From contig OX465281.1 of NCBI GenBank assembly GCA_949987705.1, forward strand, positions 171,134,516 to 171,198,515: a stretch of 64,000 nt of DNA, read 5' to 3'. Shown piece after piece: positions 22,301 through 36,591 of the stretch; within the stretch, counting starts at the first letter, position 1; each line of letters starts with the position of its first letter. Source of the DNA: Thereva unica. Its lineage: Eukaryota > Arthropoda > Insecta > Diptera > Therevidae. The notes beneath the pieces are model-generated. The model worked only from the letters and a program-made list of their open reading frames with translations, was not told the DNA's origin and made no database searches. A program made the position numbers and the translations under genes.

Positions 22301-23668
22301 CATGGGTATCAAATGAAAGGGTATGATAAGTAGAATACAATAAGCAATGTAGTATACAAAATATATCTTTAGATCCATGGCGGCCGTCTCAAGAGGCCGG
22401 ATTACCACTTTCTTCACAACCACCTCGACATGGGTATCAAATGAAAAGGTATGTTAAGTAGAATACAATAAGCAATGTAGTATACAAAATATATCTTTAG
22501 ATCCATGGCGGCCGTCTCAAGAGGCCGGATTACCACTTTCTTCACAACCACCTCAACATGGGTATCAAATGAAAGGGTATGTTAAGTACAATACAATAAG
22601 CAATGTAGTATACAAAATATATCTTTAAATCCATGGCGGCCGTCTCAAGAGGGCGGGGTACCACTTTCTTCACAACCACCTCGACATGGGTATCAAATGA
22701 AAGGGTATGATAAGTAGAATACAATAAGCAATGTAGTATACAAAATATATCTTTAGATCCATGGCGGCCGTCTCAAGAGGCCGGATTACCACTTTCTTCA
22801 CAACCACCTCAACTTGGGTATCAAATGAAAGGGTATGTTAAGTAGAATACAATAAGCAATGTAGTATACAAAATATATCTTTAGATCCATGGCGGCCGTC
22901 TCAAGAGGGCGGGGTACCACTTTCTTCACAACCACCTCGACATGGGTATCAAATGAAAGGGAATGATAAGTAGAATACAATAAGCAATGTAGTATACAAA
23001 ATATATCTTTAGATCCATGGCGGCCGTCTCAAGAGGCCGGATTACCATTTTCTTCACAACCACCTCAACATGGGTATCAAATGAAAGGGTATGTTAAGTA
23101 GAATACAATAAGCAATGTAGTATACAAAATATATCTTTAGATCCATGGCGGCCGTCTCAAGAGGGCGGGGTACCACTTTCTTCACAACCACCTCGACATG
23201 GGTATCAAATGAAAAGGTATGATAGGTAGAATACAATAAGCAATTTAGTATACAAAATATATCTTTAGATCCATGGCGGCCGTCTCAAGAGGCCGTATTA
23301 CCACTTTCTTCACAACCACCTCGACATGGGTATGAAATGAAAGGGTATGATAAGTAGAATACAATAAGCAATGTAGTATACAAAATATATCTTTAGATCC
23401 ATGGCGGCCGTCTAAAGAGGCCGGATTACCACTTTCTTCACAACCCCCTCAACATGGGTATCAAATTAAAGGGTATGATAAGTAGAATACAATAAGCAAT
23501 GTAGTAGACTCAATATACCGATTCATGGCAGCCGACGCAAGACCCATGTTCTTTGAGGCATTTCATCTGTGTAAAATTCATATCTCGAAAAATATTAAGT
23601 CAATGGATGGTTTTTATTGTTTACTATTGACTTATGGGTGCAGCGTAGGCGCACCGGGTCCCAGCTAG
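19354..23668 (+). mobile_element. HINE copy 3, 4.3 kb, about 30 monomers
   Basis: Identical terminal architecture to copies 1 and 2: CTATATCTATAAAAATC start, internal inverted repeat (about 19553-19691), array, then the tail with TGTGTAAAATTCATATCTCG, terminal hairpin and GGGTCCCAGCTAGT. It is the longest copy because of its array. Copy 4 starts two bases after its end in the same orientation. Confidence 0.78.
19694..23510 (+). repeat. 128-bp minisatellite array of HINE3 with nested higher-order structure
   Basis: About 30 monomers alternating between two types (256-bp dimers). A rarer variant pair carries CTTCGCAACC, a short deletion in GTATACAAAAT and ATGGAGGCCG. It appears at about 19848-20039 and again at 21381-21572, exactly 1,533 bases apart. 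Other variants (for example a GGGAATGATAAG monomer at about 20532 and 22065) repeat at the same spacing. A block of about 1.5 kb has therefore been duplicated in tandem. A further copy of part of it is offset by 896 bases (22542, 22798). Confidence 0.9.
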
Positions 23669-23670
23669 TA

Positions 23671-24608
23671 TCTATAAAAATCTCGTGTCACAGTGTCTGT
23701 TACCGTACTCCTCCGAAACGGGTTGACCAATTTGCATGAAATTTTTTGCGTATATTTGGTAGGTCTGAGAATAGGTCGTAGGCTATTTTTTATACCTTTA
23801 ACCAAAAAAACAGCTGCAAAATCCAAACAAAAATGGTAATTTTAGGAATTTTCACTTCATTTTAGTTTCAATAGCTTCATGGCCTACCTATTGTTTGACA
23901 AATGTAAAATTGTCATTAAATTGAATCATTACATTTAATGAAAATTTCAAATTTACGCAGCTGTCAAACAATAGGTAGGCCATGACGCTATTGAAACTAA
24001 AATGATCCATGGCGGCCGTCTCAAGAGGGCGGTGTACCACTTTCTTCACAACCACCTCGACATGGGTATCAAATGAAAGGGTATGATAAGTAGAATACAA
24101 TAAGCAATGTAGTATACAAAATATATCTTTGGATCCATGGCGGCCGTCTCAAGAGGCCGGATTACCACTTTCTTCACAACCACCTCAACATGGGTATCAA
24201 ATGAAAGGGTATGTTAAGGAGAATACAATAAGCAATGTAGTATACAAAATATATCTTTAGATCCATGGCGGCCGTCTCAAGAGGGCGGGGTACCACTTTC
24301 TTCACAACCACCTCGACATGGGTATCAAATGAAAGGGTATGATAAGTAGAATACAATAAGCAATGTAGTATACAAAATATATCTTTAGATCCATGGCGGC
24401 CGTCTCAAGAGGCCGAATTACCACTTTCTTCACAACCACCTCGACATGGGTATCAAATGAAAGGGTAATGATAAGTAGAATACAATAAGCAATGTAGTAT
24501 ACAAAATATATCTTTAGATCCATGGCGGCCGTCTAAAGAGGCCGGATTACCACTTTATTGTTTACTATTGACTTATGGGTGCAGCGTAGGCGCACCGGGT
24601 CCCAGCTA

Positions 24609-24610
<2 letters not shown>
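23671..24610 (+). mobile_element. HINE copy 4, 3' tail partly deleted
   Basis: Starts TCTATAAAAATCTCGTG directly after copy 3 and ends GGGTCCCAGCTAGT. It contains the internal inverted repeat (about 23870-24003) and five monomers. The last monomer jumps from GGATTACCACTT straight to TATTGTTTACTATTG, so about 120 bases of the usual tail are missing. The shared TTTA-type bases at the joint fit a short-homology deletion. Confidence 0.75.
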
Positions 24611-27364
<2,754 letters not shown>

Positions 27365-28475
27365 GTCTCTAGGAACTTTGTTGTATACAAGTTACGTAGA
27401 GTGCACCAGAATATTCATCTGGATATAAATTGTTATAAACAATTCAGCGTAGTAAATTTACTCCATCATCTAGCAACTTTGTGGTATACAAGTTGCATAG
27501 AAGGCACCGGAATATTCATCTGGATATAAATTGTTATAAACAATCAGCGCAGTAACTTTACTCCATTATCTAGCAACTTTGTGGTATACAAGTTGCATAG
27601 AAGGCACCAGAATATTCATCTGGATATAAATTGTTATAAACAATCAGCGCAGTAAATTTACTCCATTATCTAGCAACTTTGTGGTATACAAGTTGCATAG
27701 ACAGCACCAGAATAGTCATCTGGATATAAATTGTTATAAATAATTCAGCGCAGTAAATTTACTCCATTATCTAGCAGCTTTGTGGTGTACAAGTTGCATA
27801 GACAGCACCAGAATACTCATCTGGATATAAATTGAGGAGTGACTTTTCAAAAGGCCTTATTTCCATTTTTTACTTTAGAGCAAATTTCGATGGAATCCAG
27901 TAGCAAGGCTAAATTATCACCTATTCACGTTAATACGACGAAAGAAAAGTCCTTCGTTCCTATAAAAAAATGGATACCAATATAGATTTTTTTATCAAAA
28001 CCAGCATATTTCCATGTATGAAATAAACGGTGTATTTAATTGAACAAAACGCCACATTTCCTGCGTGAATTTGTAGTATTTTAAAAGATTTCAAGCAAAA
28101 GACTTTTTTAAAAAAAATGGAATAAAGTCATATTTCCTATGGAGGTCCCATACAAAAGGTCTTATTTCCAAATGTTTCAAACAAAAGGGCATATTTCCAA
28201 ACTATTTTTTGTTTTTAATGAAGTCGCACTTACAATATTTTTCATCTACCACTGTAAAAATATAGTTATACTAGGACAAACTATATTGATGCAAAAAAAA
28301 ATAATAATTTTGCATATTTTGGACGTACCACAGAAATTTGCGGTTTCTGAAAATTTATTCTAAATGGAAATAAGGCCTTTTGAAAAGTCACTCCTCAATT
28401 GTTATATACAATTCAGCGTAGCTAATTTACTACAATTTCTAGCAACTTTATAGAAGTTGCGAAGAGTGCAGCATA
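27365..28475. repeat. About 101-bp satellite, six units, split by an insertion
   Basis: Units beginning CTAGCAACTTTGTGGTATAC start at 27369, 27470, 27570, 27670, 27771 and, after the inserted element, 28439. Each contains ATTCATCTGGATATAAATTG and CAGCGCAGTAAATTTACTCC. The last unit is the most diverged. Noncoding. Confidence 0.8.
27832..28398. mobile_element. 567-bp MITE with perfect 34-bp TIRs
   Basis: TTGAGGAGTGACTTTTCAAA opens the 34-base left TIR (27832-27865), mirrored exactly at 28365-28398. It sits inside a satellite unit: the distance between flanking unit landmarks is 668 = 101 + 567. So either there is no target duplication, or the element is 563 bp with a duplicated palindromic AATT. 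The interior is AT-rich with internal copies of AAAAGG.CTTATTTCC. Confidence 0.85.
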
Positions 28476-29012
28476 AGATTCAAGGTATAACAACAAGTTT
28501 ATACCAGACAGGTTTGAACCAGGATCTTCATCCGGTTCGCACCTTTTGTAAGAAAATTCCTGTGAGCTTGTATAGGACAAGAGCCATACAAGACTCATTA
28601 AGCAAGGTAAATTTTTTATGGTTTGGGGTATCCAACCATAATTCAATAATAATAAAACTTACAATTTTATTCAGAGATTAGGGGAAAGTCTTCTCCAGAC
28701 AGCACTTCCCGAGGTTGGATACAAGGCAGATTTACCTGACAGAGACAGCACATCAGAAGGAGTATTTGGATTGAAACGTGCTATATTTTTTTAATTTTGA
28801 TTTTGATACACAGCGTAACGTAGAAGTAAATTTAAGCATAGAATTAATTAGAATTTATAGTTTAATAGGAGAAATATATTCGTATCAAACGTACCTTAGA
28901 CTCTTTTACTTAGAGCAGCCGGCACCTATCCTACATTCCAGCTATTTTTTAATTATTACGACGATCACCTCCTAACACCAGGTCTTTAACCGGTTTTAGG
29001 AAAGTGACGCCG
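28476..29012. other. No recognised feature
   Basis: About 540 bases without a gene. GAACCAGGATCTTCATCCGG at about 28506 is a local near-palindrome. Nothing else stands out. Confidence 0.4.
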
Positions 29013-29015
29013 TAA

Positions 29016-29180
29016 AGGTGCGTTTCCACTGCGGTCTGCGAATATTTGTTCGCGGACAAAATGACGTCAAAATGACGTAAAAAGATAATGTTTCGTATAT
29101 GCGCAGCTGCGATGTGCCCTTCTTGGTGACGTCATTTTGTCTGCGAACAAATGTTCGCAGACCGCAGTGGAAACGCACCT
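29016..29180. mobile_element. 165-bp palindromic MITE with TAA duplication
   Basis: AGGTGCGTTTCCACTGCGGT is mirrored at the right end, and the arms match for about 54 bases with few differences. TAA flanks both sides (29013-29015, 29181-29183), as in PIF/Harbinger-type insertions. Arms contain TGACGTCA. Confidence 0.8.
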
Positions 29181-29184
29181 TAAC

Positions 29185-29882
29185 ATGGATCTGGTGAATC
29201 TAGTTTGGTTGCTTTGGATATCTCCAAGGCTTTTGATAGAGTATGGCACTCAGCCTTGTTAGCTAAACTCAAAGCTATTGGAATTGACTCGCTTCTGTAT
29301 AAGTGGGTTGAGAGTTTCCTTTCCGGCCGTTCAATTAAGGTAGTTTTGGATGGCGTCAAATCTAAATCTCACCCCATCTCTGCGGGAGTCCCCCAGGGGT
29401 CAATTTTATCACCGGCCCTATTTCTCATTTTTATAATTGACCTACTTTCAGTCCCCTCCAACCCACTTCTCAGCTTCGCTGACGACGGTACTGTACGTTA
29501 CTCGTGCAGCTTCGATACAAGACAGACTCATGCCAGATCCTGTCTTGATGATCGTGAACTAATGTTCAACTCTATTAGTAATGACATTGAACTCATTCTA
29601 GAGTGGGGAGAGAAGAATCGTGTTGAATTCAACCCCACCAAAACCAAGTACTGTCTTATTTCAAAGAAAAAGATCAACACCTCACCATCCTTGAAAGTGG
29701 ATGACGTGGTACTAAAGGCCGACCCATTCCTACACATCTTACGCGTGACTTTAGCCAAAGACTTGCGATGGAACGACCACATATTCCAAATCGCCAAACA
29801 AGGATCCCAGTGCTTGGGATTTCTTAAGAGGTGCAAGTTCCTCCTCCAGCCATCGGCCCGTGCTGTTACTTATAAAGTCAAA
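29185..29882 (+). pseudogene. LINE RT fragment, copy A (RSTGD-type family)
   Basis: Plus-strand RT core: VALDISKAFDRVWHSALL, SAGVPQGSILSPALFLIF, the catalytic-site region LLSFADDGTVRYS, and KNRVEFNPTKTKYCLIS, ending mid-thumb at TYK. Both ends are truncated; the left end abuts a MITE. It is close to the copies at 36592, 37361 and 51287 in this window, and to the first of these at nucleotide level. FADD replaces YADD. No 5' or 3' LINE ends, so it is a dead fragment. Confidence 0.8.
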
Positions 29883-30182
29883 AGTTTTCAAAGTTCAAAA
29901 TAATTTATTCATAATTTACATAATTTTGTGTACAGTAGTTTAGATTTGCAGAGTTTTGAGTTTAATGTCTCATTACATCTGAGTTGTCTTATTTTGTAGT
30001 ACAGTTAAATTAAATTTATTACATATTATTGTAAGTCTCAGGAAAATTCAGAAAAAAACCTGATTTATTTCTTTTTCTAAAACTTAAAAGCTAACTTATA
30101 ACGACCTTACTCTAATCACTAACCTACTCGCTGTCTTAATTCGATCATTAGCTGTATCAGTCGATTTTGTGTATTGCTACAT
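29883..30182. other. Noncoding AT-rich spacer
   Basis: Sequence departs abruptly from LINE copy A at about 29880 (AAAGTTTTCAAAGTTCAAAA). No gene or known repeat recognised. Confidence 0.4.
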
Positions 30183-31602
30183 CTATATATTATAAAAATG
30201 AATCATTGTTTTGTATGTAATCGATGTTTGAAAAATTGGCTGTATGAAATGACTGATTGAGTGTGGTTTATGTTAGAAGACCTCAATAGCAAGGTTTATG
30301 TATATAGTTTTCATGATTATGTCTGTTGGTATTTTTGTAATGGCGCTTGAAAAAGAATTGTCGATATCCTTATTGGAAATTTTTTCTTCGCATTTAATTG
30401 ATATGATTTGTACGTGAAATCGGTTTGTTTTATTAAATGAAATAAAAAAAAGTAAAATCGTTCTAAAAAAGGATTGTAGCAGCGATAGTGGTGTCAAATT
30501 ATAAATGCATTAACCGAAACGTAACAGTAGTAACGTTAGAGTGCGTTTACATGTTACTCTCATTAATACACGGGTCAATATTTAACACTTGGTTAACTGG
30601 TTTGTTATCATACTCTCGGGGTACATGGGTCTTGCTTCACCAAGATTAACTTATTATCTTCAGATGGGATATGAACGGCTATAGCCGAGTAATGTTTCTT
30701 TATCTATAAGGCATTTGTGCATGTGTTAGTTTTTAAGCAAAAAGTTTTGTTGAACAAGGTACAATACTTCCCTCTCTTGCTATTGACCCAATTTTTATGT
30801 TAAAATGGACTTTATTTAGTAGTTTTCGACAAAGGCATAGTGAAAAAGAACAAAAAATATCAAAGTTGGCGCAGCCGAGCGGTTACTTTAACAATTTTAG
30901 TTAGGTTCGGCAAAGAAAATCGATACAGTTCGAAACGAACGTTGGAAAATCGTTGATGCATTGTGTGTCGGAAAGCGTATGTCTAATATCAATATGGTCG
31001 TCAGATTTGTTCATAACTTTTACTTGCAATTCACAATGGGATGAGACTGAATCATGATGCATGTTAGAAATATTCAAAACGGTATTCAAGAGCATTGATT
31101 TCTGAAAAGGTAATCGGGAACAATGGTTACTCAATGTATCTTCGTCGACCGACTAAGGTCAATGGCAAAGAGATAACTTGGAAGGTTATGTACGTTGGTT
31201 GTGAAGCTGACAATCGTTGGGTCGTACTCTATTCGCCATTATTGTCCAAGACGTTCAATGCCCTCATAAATGTTGAATTTTGCTATTCTGTCGAATCAAT
31301 CAAATTCATATTCAAATATATAATGAAGGGGAGCGATATGGCTGTTTTTGGTGCTGCTAATGCAAATGCGATCGGCAAAATAAGAAAATATTAAATGGGA
31401 CATAATGTTAGCAATAATCTAGCGGTATGGCAATTTCTTTCATTCGCCATTCATAAAAGATATGCAACTGTTGTTCATTTGGTTGGTCATCTAGAAAATG
31501 GCCAGGGTATATATTGTACAACGGATAATGCTGCGGAAAGAGCTGAATGGTAACCATCCACCACATTGATGGGTGCAGCGAGGCGCAACGGGTTCCAGCT
31601 AG
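30183..31602 (+). mobile_element. Degenerate Helitron with a Rep-domain fragment
   Basis: 5' end CTATATATTATAAAAATG, 3' end GGGTGCAGCGAGGCGCAACG then GGTTCCAGCTAG. These match in form the HINE ends, so this is a relative. The interior has lost most coding sequence, keeping one Rep fragment at 31053-31394. Its 3' end abuts the truncated Jockey element at 31603. Confidence 0.7.
31053..31394 (+). pseudogene. Helitron Rep-domain remnant
   Basis: Reads KYSKRYSRALISEKVIGNNG, then DNRWVVLYSPLLSKTFNA, HINVE-type LINVEFC, and IKFIFKYIMKGSDMAVFG, the conserved order around the third Rep motif of Helitron proteins. An in-frame TAG lies at 31065-31067. In the third motif the first of the two tyrosines found in active Helitron Reps is Phe here; the second is kept. 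HxH metal-binding motif and helicase are absent. Confidence 0.75.
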
Positions 31603-31605
31603 TCT

Positions 31606-34203
31606 ATTATAAAATTGATATGCTGATTTATTAGCCGCTTCGGAAATATATGGTACATTTGCTATAAGGTGTAGTCGCCTGGTGGAATAATATGGTGGTA
31701 GATTTAAGCATAGTTTTAGTATTTTATTTTGTTGTCTTTGGAGCTTACTTATGTGAGTTTTGAGTTTTTGCACAGTGATGCCATATGGGGGCAGCATATA
31801 ACATTATCGCTTGAAAAATTTGCTTATACATATATTATTAGTTTGTTAAACTTACTCAACAAAGACCTGCGATTTATGAGTGGGTAGAGAGATTTTATTG
31901 CTATATTCGTTTTGTGTATTACAGTTTGTATGTGTTTGTTATATGTCAATGTCTTATCAAGGGTGATTCCAAGGTATTTTACAATAGTGATTTTTAATTT
32001 ATTTTGGGGAAGGTGGACGGATGCTCTTCATCTGGTGAAATACATGGCTTGAGTTTTTGCAGGGTTTAACGCAATTTTCCATTTGTCGCAGTAACCTTGT
32101 ATGGTATCGAACGCAAATTGTAGCCGCGATGTTATAGTGGAGGCATTTTCAGCATGAGTGAAGATGGCAGTGTCATCAGCATATGTGAGAACTCTGCAGT
32201 TTTCTATATTCGGTAGGTCAGCAATGTAAAGTATATATAAAATGGGACCCAGGACAGAACCTTGAGGTACACCTGTGGTGATACGTAGCTGCGCAGACAG
32301 AGCCTTTCCGACGCGAACTTGAAAGGTGCGGTTTGTTAGAAAACTCTTAATAATATCTATGAGGTGGTAAGGCAGGTTATAGTTGATAAGCTTCGTAATT
32401 AACGCATCATGCCATACTGCATCAAATGCGTTTTTTACATCTAGTAGCGCCAGACCGAGCGATTTTTTATTTACCAGGTTCATTTTAATTTCTTTGGTTA
32501 ATATTGCTAGTGGATGGTGTGCATTAAATTGACTTCTGAAACCAAATTGATGTTCTGGTAATGTTTCTAAATTTTCTAGCGAAGTAATAATTTTTTGTTT
32601 CAGAATTTTTTCAAACACTTTACCTACATTGCTTAGTAGACTTATTGGTCGGTAGCTGCCTGGTTCATTCAGTGGCTTTCCAGGCTTAGGCACTGGTACT
32701 ATTTGTGCATTTTTCCATATGGTAGGGAAATAATTTAGCTTGAGACAACAATTATATATGAATGTTAGAAGGATTAGTGAAATTCTGGGCATTTCTTTGA
32801 GGGTTTTGTTAGTGATTTTATCACTCCCAGGGGTCTTTTTACTGGTAGTAGATAAGATTATTTTTCTTACTTTCGAGGGGCTTATGTACTCACTGGGGGG
32901 ATGGTTGTGTTTTCCCCTTGAAAGTTTTGGATTTTATCTTTGATCTCCGTTTCATGGGGTGTATTTGTAAATCTTAGTGGAGCAAAATTAGTTTGATTCA
33001 GGGAGTCAGCAATTACATGGGCCTTTTCTTCCATAGTTATATACTTGCTACCATTTACCTCCAGTGTTGGAACAGTTGTGTTACCATTTTTGATTATTTT
33101 GGCTAACCGCCAGAAGGGTTTGCATGAGTTGCCTAATGTAGCAAGTTTTTCATTCCAGCTCTTATTTCTGTATTCAATTATTTGCTTTTTTAACGACTCG
33201 TTTACCTGTTTTAACCGTACTTTGAGATGCGGTAGACGATAACGCTGCCACTGCCTGCGCACGTTATTTCTAAGTCGGATTAGGCATAGTGTTTTCGCAG
33301 GAAGTTTAATTGGATTTTGAGGCCTTAGGTATGTGTAGGGGGTGGCTTCGTGTAGGGCTTTACAAATACATTCATTAAATTTTGAAATCATGTTGTCTAT
33401 TTGTGAAGTATTGACTATTTCAGTACGGTTTGGATATGTTGTTCTGAAAGGGTTGTTTCTTTTGCATACAGTACGAAATTTATCCCAATCGGTGCAGTTG
33501 TACTTATACCTAATCATGTTAGGTAAGTGGAGTGATTGAGGGAGCTCCATGATAACTGGTAGGTGATCCGAGGGAAGGTCATTTATAGCTATTGGCTGTT
33601 GCAGATTTGCCTGCAGAGTTGTTAGAAAACCATCGAGTGTAGACGGGTTTGCTTTGCGCTGAGATGGTATGTATGTAGGGTTATCTGGGTATAACATAGT
33701 TACAGGATGTGTGGCTATGTAATTTTATAATATGTTGCCCCACGTGTTAGCTCTGCGGCAGCCCCAAGTACTGTGCCTAGAGTTCAGATCACCACCAACA
33801 ATTACATTATTATATGCGGTGCAAAGGTATCTGATATCAGATTTAAACAATTCTTTTTTCTCCTGCGTAGATGTACCACCAGGAAAGTATGCGGCAATAA
33901 TAGTTATTTTATGATCATAATTTATCATCAATTCGATTGCTATAGCTTCAATAATTTTAGTGTTAGGAATTGGTAGTAGTCTGCAGTTTAGTGACTTTTT
34001 AGCAACTATGGCAACTCCACCACCTCTGGTTCCACTGCGATCACACCGTAAACAAGTGTTAATTTTGACAGCTGATTCAGCCAAGTTTCGGTGACAAGCG
34101 CTATTTCTATATTGTGTATTTGTATGAAATTAAAAAATTCAATAGTTTTGTTTTTAATCCCTCTGGCATTCCAGGTTAAAATCTTAATTAAGTTAGTGTG
34201 CAT
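31606..34203 (-). pseudogene. Jockey ORF2 (endonuclease-RT), several lesions
   Basis: ATG at 34203 begins MHTNLIKILTWNARGIKN, the AP-endonuclease start; GGDLNSRHSTWG follows in a second frame. RT motifs SYRPISLLSNVGKVFE, LDVKNAFDAVWHDAL, TGVPQGSVLGPILYILYIAD and YADDTAIF lie in 32792-32028. Breaks: frameshift near 34090, stop near 33725, frame break near 32880, and a TGA at 32030-32028 (after MYFTR). The C-terminal KLQRQQNKILKLCLN piece ends at 31606. Inactive. Confidence 0.85.
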
Positions 34204-35913
34204 ATAAGTATTTAATGGCTAAATTAGTAATTATTTCAAATTGTTGGAATTTGTCAGTGCATTGTTTTAAGTTTGTTAATAATTCATTAGTAAAGCCCCT
34301 ATGACACTTCTTTTTTTTCCGTATTTTTAATGCGTTAAATCGAGTCATGTGAGAATAAGATAACCAGACTTTTATGAGAATGAAACAGAAATAAATTAAT
34401 CAAATCTTACTTCTTCTTGGACATTAATGCGCATGAATTTTTAAAAAAATGATCACATTGCCTTTGATTCTAATTCATTTATAACTCTTTTGAGTATGTA
34501 TTTACTTGTTAAATTGCTCACAAAAAAGTAAATTTCTCAAATATGTATCAGCTGTTTAATGCAGAACTGTCAAAAAATTCTCCAAGAATCTTAAAAATGT
34601 AAAAAATTTACATTTTTAATGTATTTTTTTGACAGGTTCGCATTTTTAATGAAATTTTTATATTTTTGACACTTACTGTTGACTCACTTACACTAATAGC
34701 TTTTCTACATTGGAAAATATTCATACCTTTCTAACTTCATTTTTTATGCATTAAAAATACGAAAAAAAAGAAGTGTCATAGGGGCTTAAGTGATTGTATT
34801 TCTTGTATTGTAAACAAATTGTTATTTGTATTACTATTTACTATACTGCTATTTTCATTCAAATTCTTACTTGCTAAGTTGGTGTTGTTATTTTCCACTG
34901 TGTTAGTACTATTTTTGTTATTTAATAGTTGCAAGTTGTGTGGGTTCCACTGGATTGTCCTATATGACTTATTTTGGGATTCATACATTGTGTTACGTGC
35001 GTTCATTAGCGGTGGGTAATTTGTCTCGTTCATCTGCGGTACAGATTTTTGTTGTACACCTGTGGGTTTTTTGGCTTTTCCAGCTCGCAGTTGAATATAT
35101 GCTATTCTTGTAGGACAATTTTTGTCCATAGCTTTGTGCTCCCCGTTACAGTTTGCACACTTAGCACTGTTGTCTTTATTTGGGCATTCAAGTGTTGCAT
35201 GGTTTTTAGCGCAATGGGCACAAAAGGTGTTCACCTTACAGTTACTAGTGCCGTGACCAAACATCTGACAGTTCCTACATTGTGTGGGTTTGCCAGGCAA
35301 TTTTCTATAATAGTCCCATTTTACCTTTGTTTTGTTAATTATTGAGTGTTTATTTTTTAATTCCATCATGCTAATGGATCCCTTTTCTAGGTAAACAATA
35401 AACATGTAGTCTGTACCCAATTTGGTATTTATTACTACATATTTTCTTAACTTCTTTACATTTTAAGCCGTTTTGTATTAAATCGTTCATTAACTCTTGT
35501 GTTTCCATTTCGTCTATTCCTGTTAGTACCGCCTTCAACGGCAGATTTTCTTTATTGGTATACGTATAGTGTTCTTTTTTATTCGCTTGCATCGTGTCAC
35601 ATATTAATTTATGGTTTTCTATAGTGTTGGTGGTAATTTTTACTCCAATCGATATTTTTTTCAGAAAATAGTCGGTGATTTTTGTTGTCTCCAGTATACC
35701 TCGGATATCCTTAAGAGACGATTTAATGACATTTATTGGCGGGACAACCGTTTTGTCTTTTGTAGTCGGTCCAGCTACATCTTTATCAGAGGATAATGGA
35801 GCTTCCTCGACCATTTCATCATCTTGCATCAGTGTTTGAAGTGGTTTATAATAATTTTGGTATTTCATGCTGTTCATGTGGTTCTGAGTTTTGATGTTTC
35901 CAGTTTTTGTCAC
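34200..35913 (-). pseudogene. Jockey ORF1 (Gag-like), frameshifted and MITE-disrupted
   Basis: N-terminal part 35913-35440 has an associated-with-zinc-knuckle domain (LKAVLTGIDEMETQELMNDL). A one-base indel near 35430 shifts to the frame with three knuckles: CRNCQMFGHGTSNC, CAHCAKNHATLEC and CANCNGEHKAMDKNC. The frame then hits the MITE at 34786, which supplies KPL and a stop. Beyond the MITE the C-terminus (TNELLTNLKQC to about 34203) resumes and overlaps the ORF2 start by a few bases. Confidence 0.82.
34294..34786. mobile_element. 493-bp MITE with TAA duplication inside Jockey ORF1
   Basis: AGCCCCTATGACACTTCTTT is mirrored at the right end. TAA lies at 34291-34293 and 34787-34789. Arms share about 40 bases. 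TAA duplication fits PIF/Harbinger-type mobilisation. Removing the element plus one TAA rejoins the ORF1 frame, giving an internal proof of the insertion boundaries. Confidence 0.85.
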
Positions 35914-36149
35914 TGTTTTATGTTTTTTAACCTCCTGAGGACAGTCCTCATCATCAAGGTGGTCTGGTGTGTTCCTTTTTGTTGTAATTTTCAGGAAAAC
36001 TACTTTGATAATTATTCACTGTAATAATACTTAGCTACGCTTTTATTCACTTTACTCTTAATACTCGTCCGAACTCGATGACTCTCACGAGAGAACCAAA
36101 CCAACTATCGGATGACTTAGCGACTGTGCAACATGACCTTGCCGTTGTG

Positions 36150-36591
36150 TCTAGTGATCTGGCCCTTCTTACCTTTCCGACTTCCTTACACCCTTGCAAA
36201 CCTTGAGATCACTCAAATTCCTTATTCCATCTCATCTGTCTCGAATTGGTAGTCGTTCCTTTTTTGTGCACGCGATTAGACTCTGGAATGATCTTCCCCC
36301 TTCTTTACAAAGAATTAGCACAGTCACCATTTTCAGGAAACAAGTATCTCTTCTTCTATCCACCTCTTCTCTCTAGCTCTCTCTTCCCTTTACTACTTAG
36401 CTTTCTCTTTCCTCTTCTTCTTTCTAATAGCCATAACTCTAGTATGCTTAGTTTGTAAGCTTAGGTTAGTTATTTTTGTTTTTGCCTTGTTTCATTTAAA
36501 ATTATTACTGTACTCTAAAAGATGTAAGTCTTGTGTACCTCCGTTTTCTTATGTACAAATAAATAAATAAATAAAAATAAATAAAATAAAC
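36150..36591 (+). pseudogene. 3' end of a CR1-like LINE with (AAATA)n tail
   Basis: Plus-strand C-terminal ORF2 piece with SRIGSRSFFVHAIRLWNDLPPSL, the usual LINE C-terminal R..SF..A...WN.LP signature (36240-36310). A pyrimidine-rich 3' UTR ends in ACAAATAAATAAATAAAT (about 36553-36590), a target-primed tail. 5' truncated near 36150. Confidence 0.7.

Larger units (their letters stand above)
31603..36100 (-). mobile_element. Jockey LINE, decayed, 3'-truncated
   Basis: Minus-strand Jockey-clade element: gag-like ORF1 with CCHC knuckles (35913-34200), EN-RT ORF2 (34203-31606). The 3' end is replaced by the Helitron at 31602. The 5' end lies near 36030-36110, where CGAGTTCGGACGAG (minus) resembles the downstream-promoter part of Jockey-type 5' UTRs. 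ORF1 carries a MITE. Confidence 0.8.

Noticed and set aside
28457..28990. Host exons near GGTAAAT and TTCAG
   Set aside because: Splice-like strings occur by chance here; no frame is kept across them.
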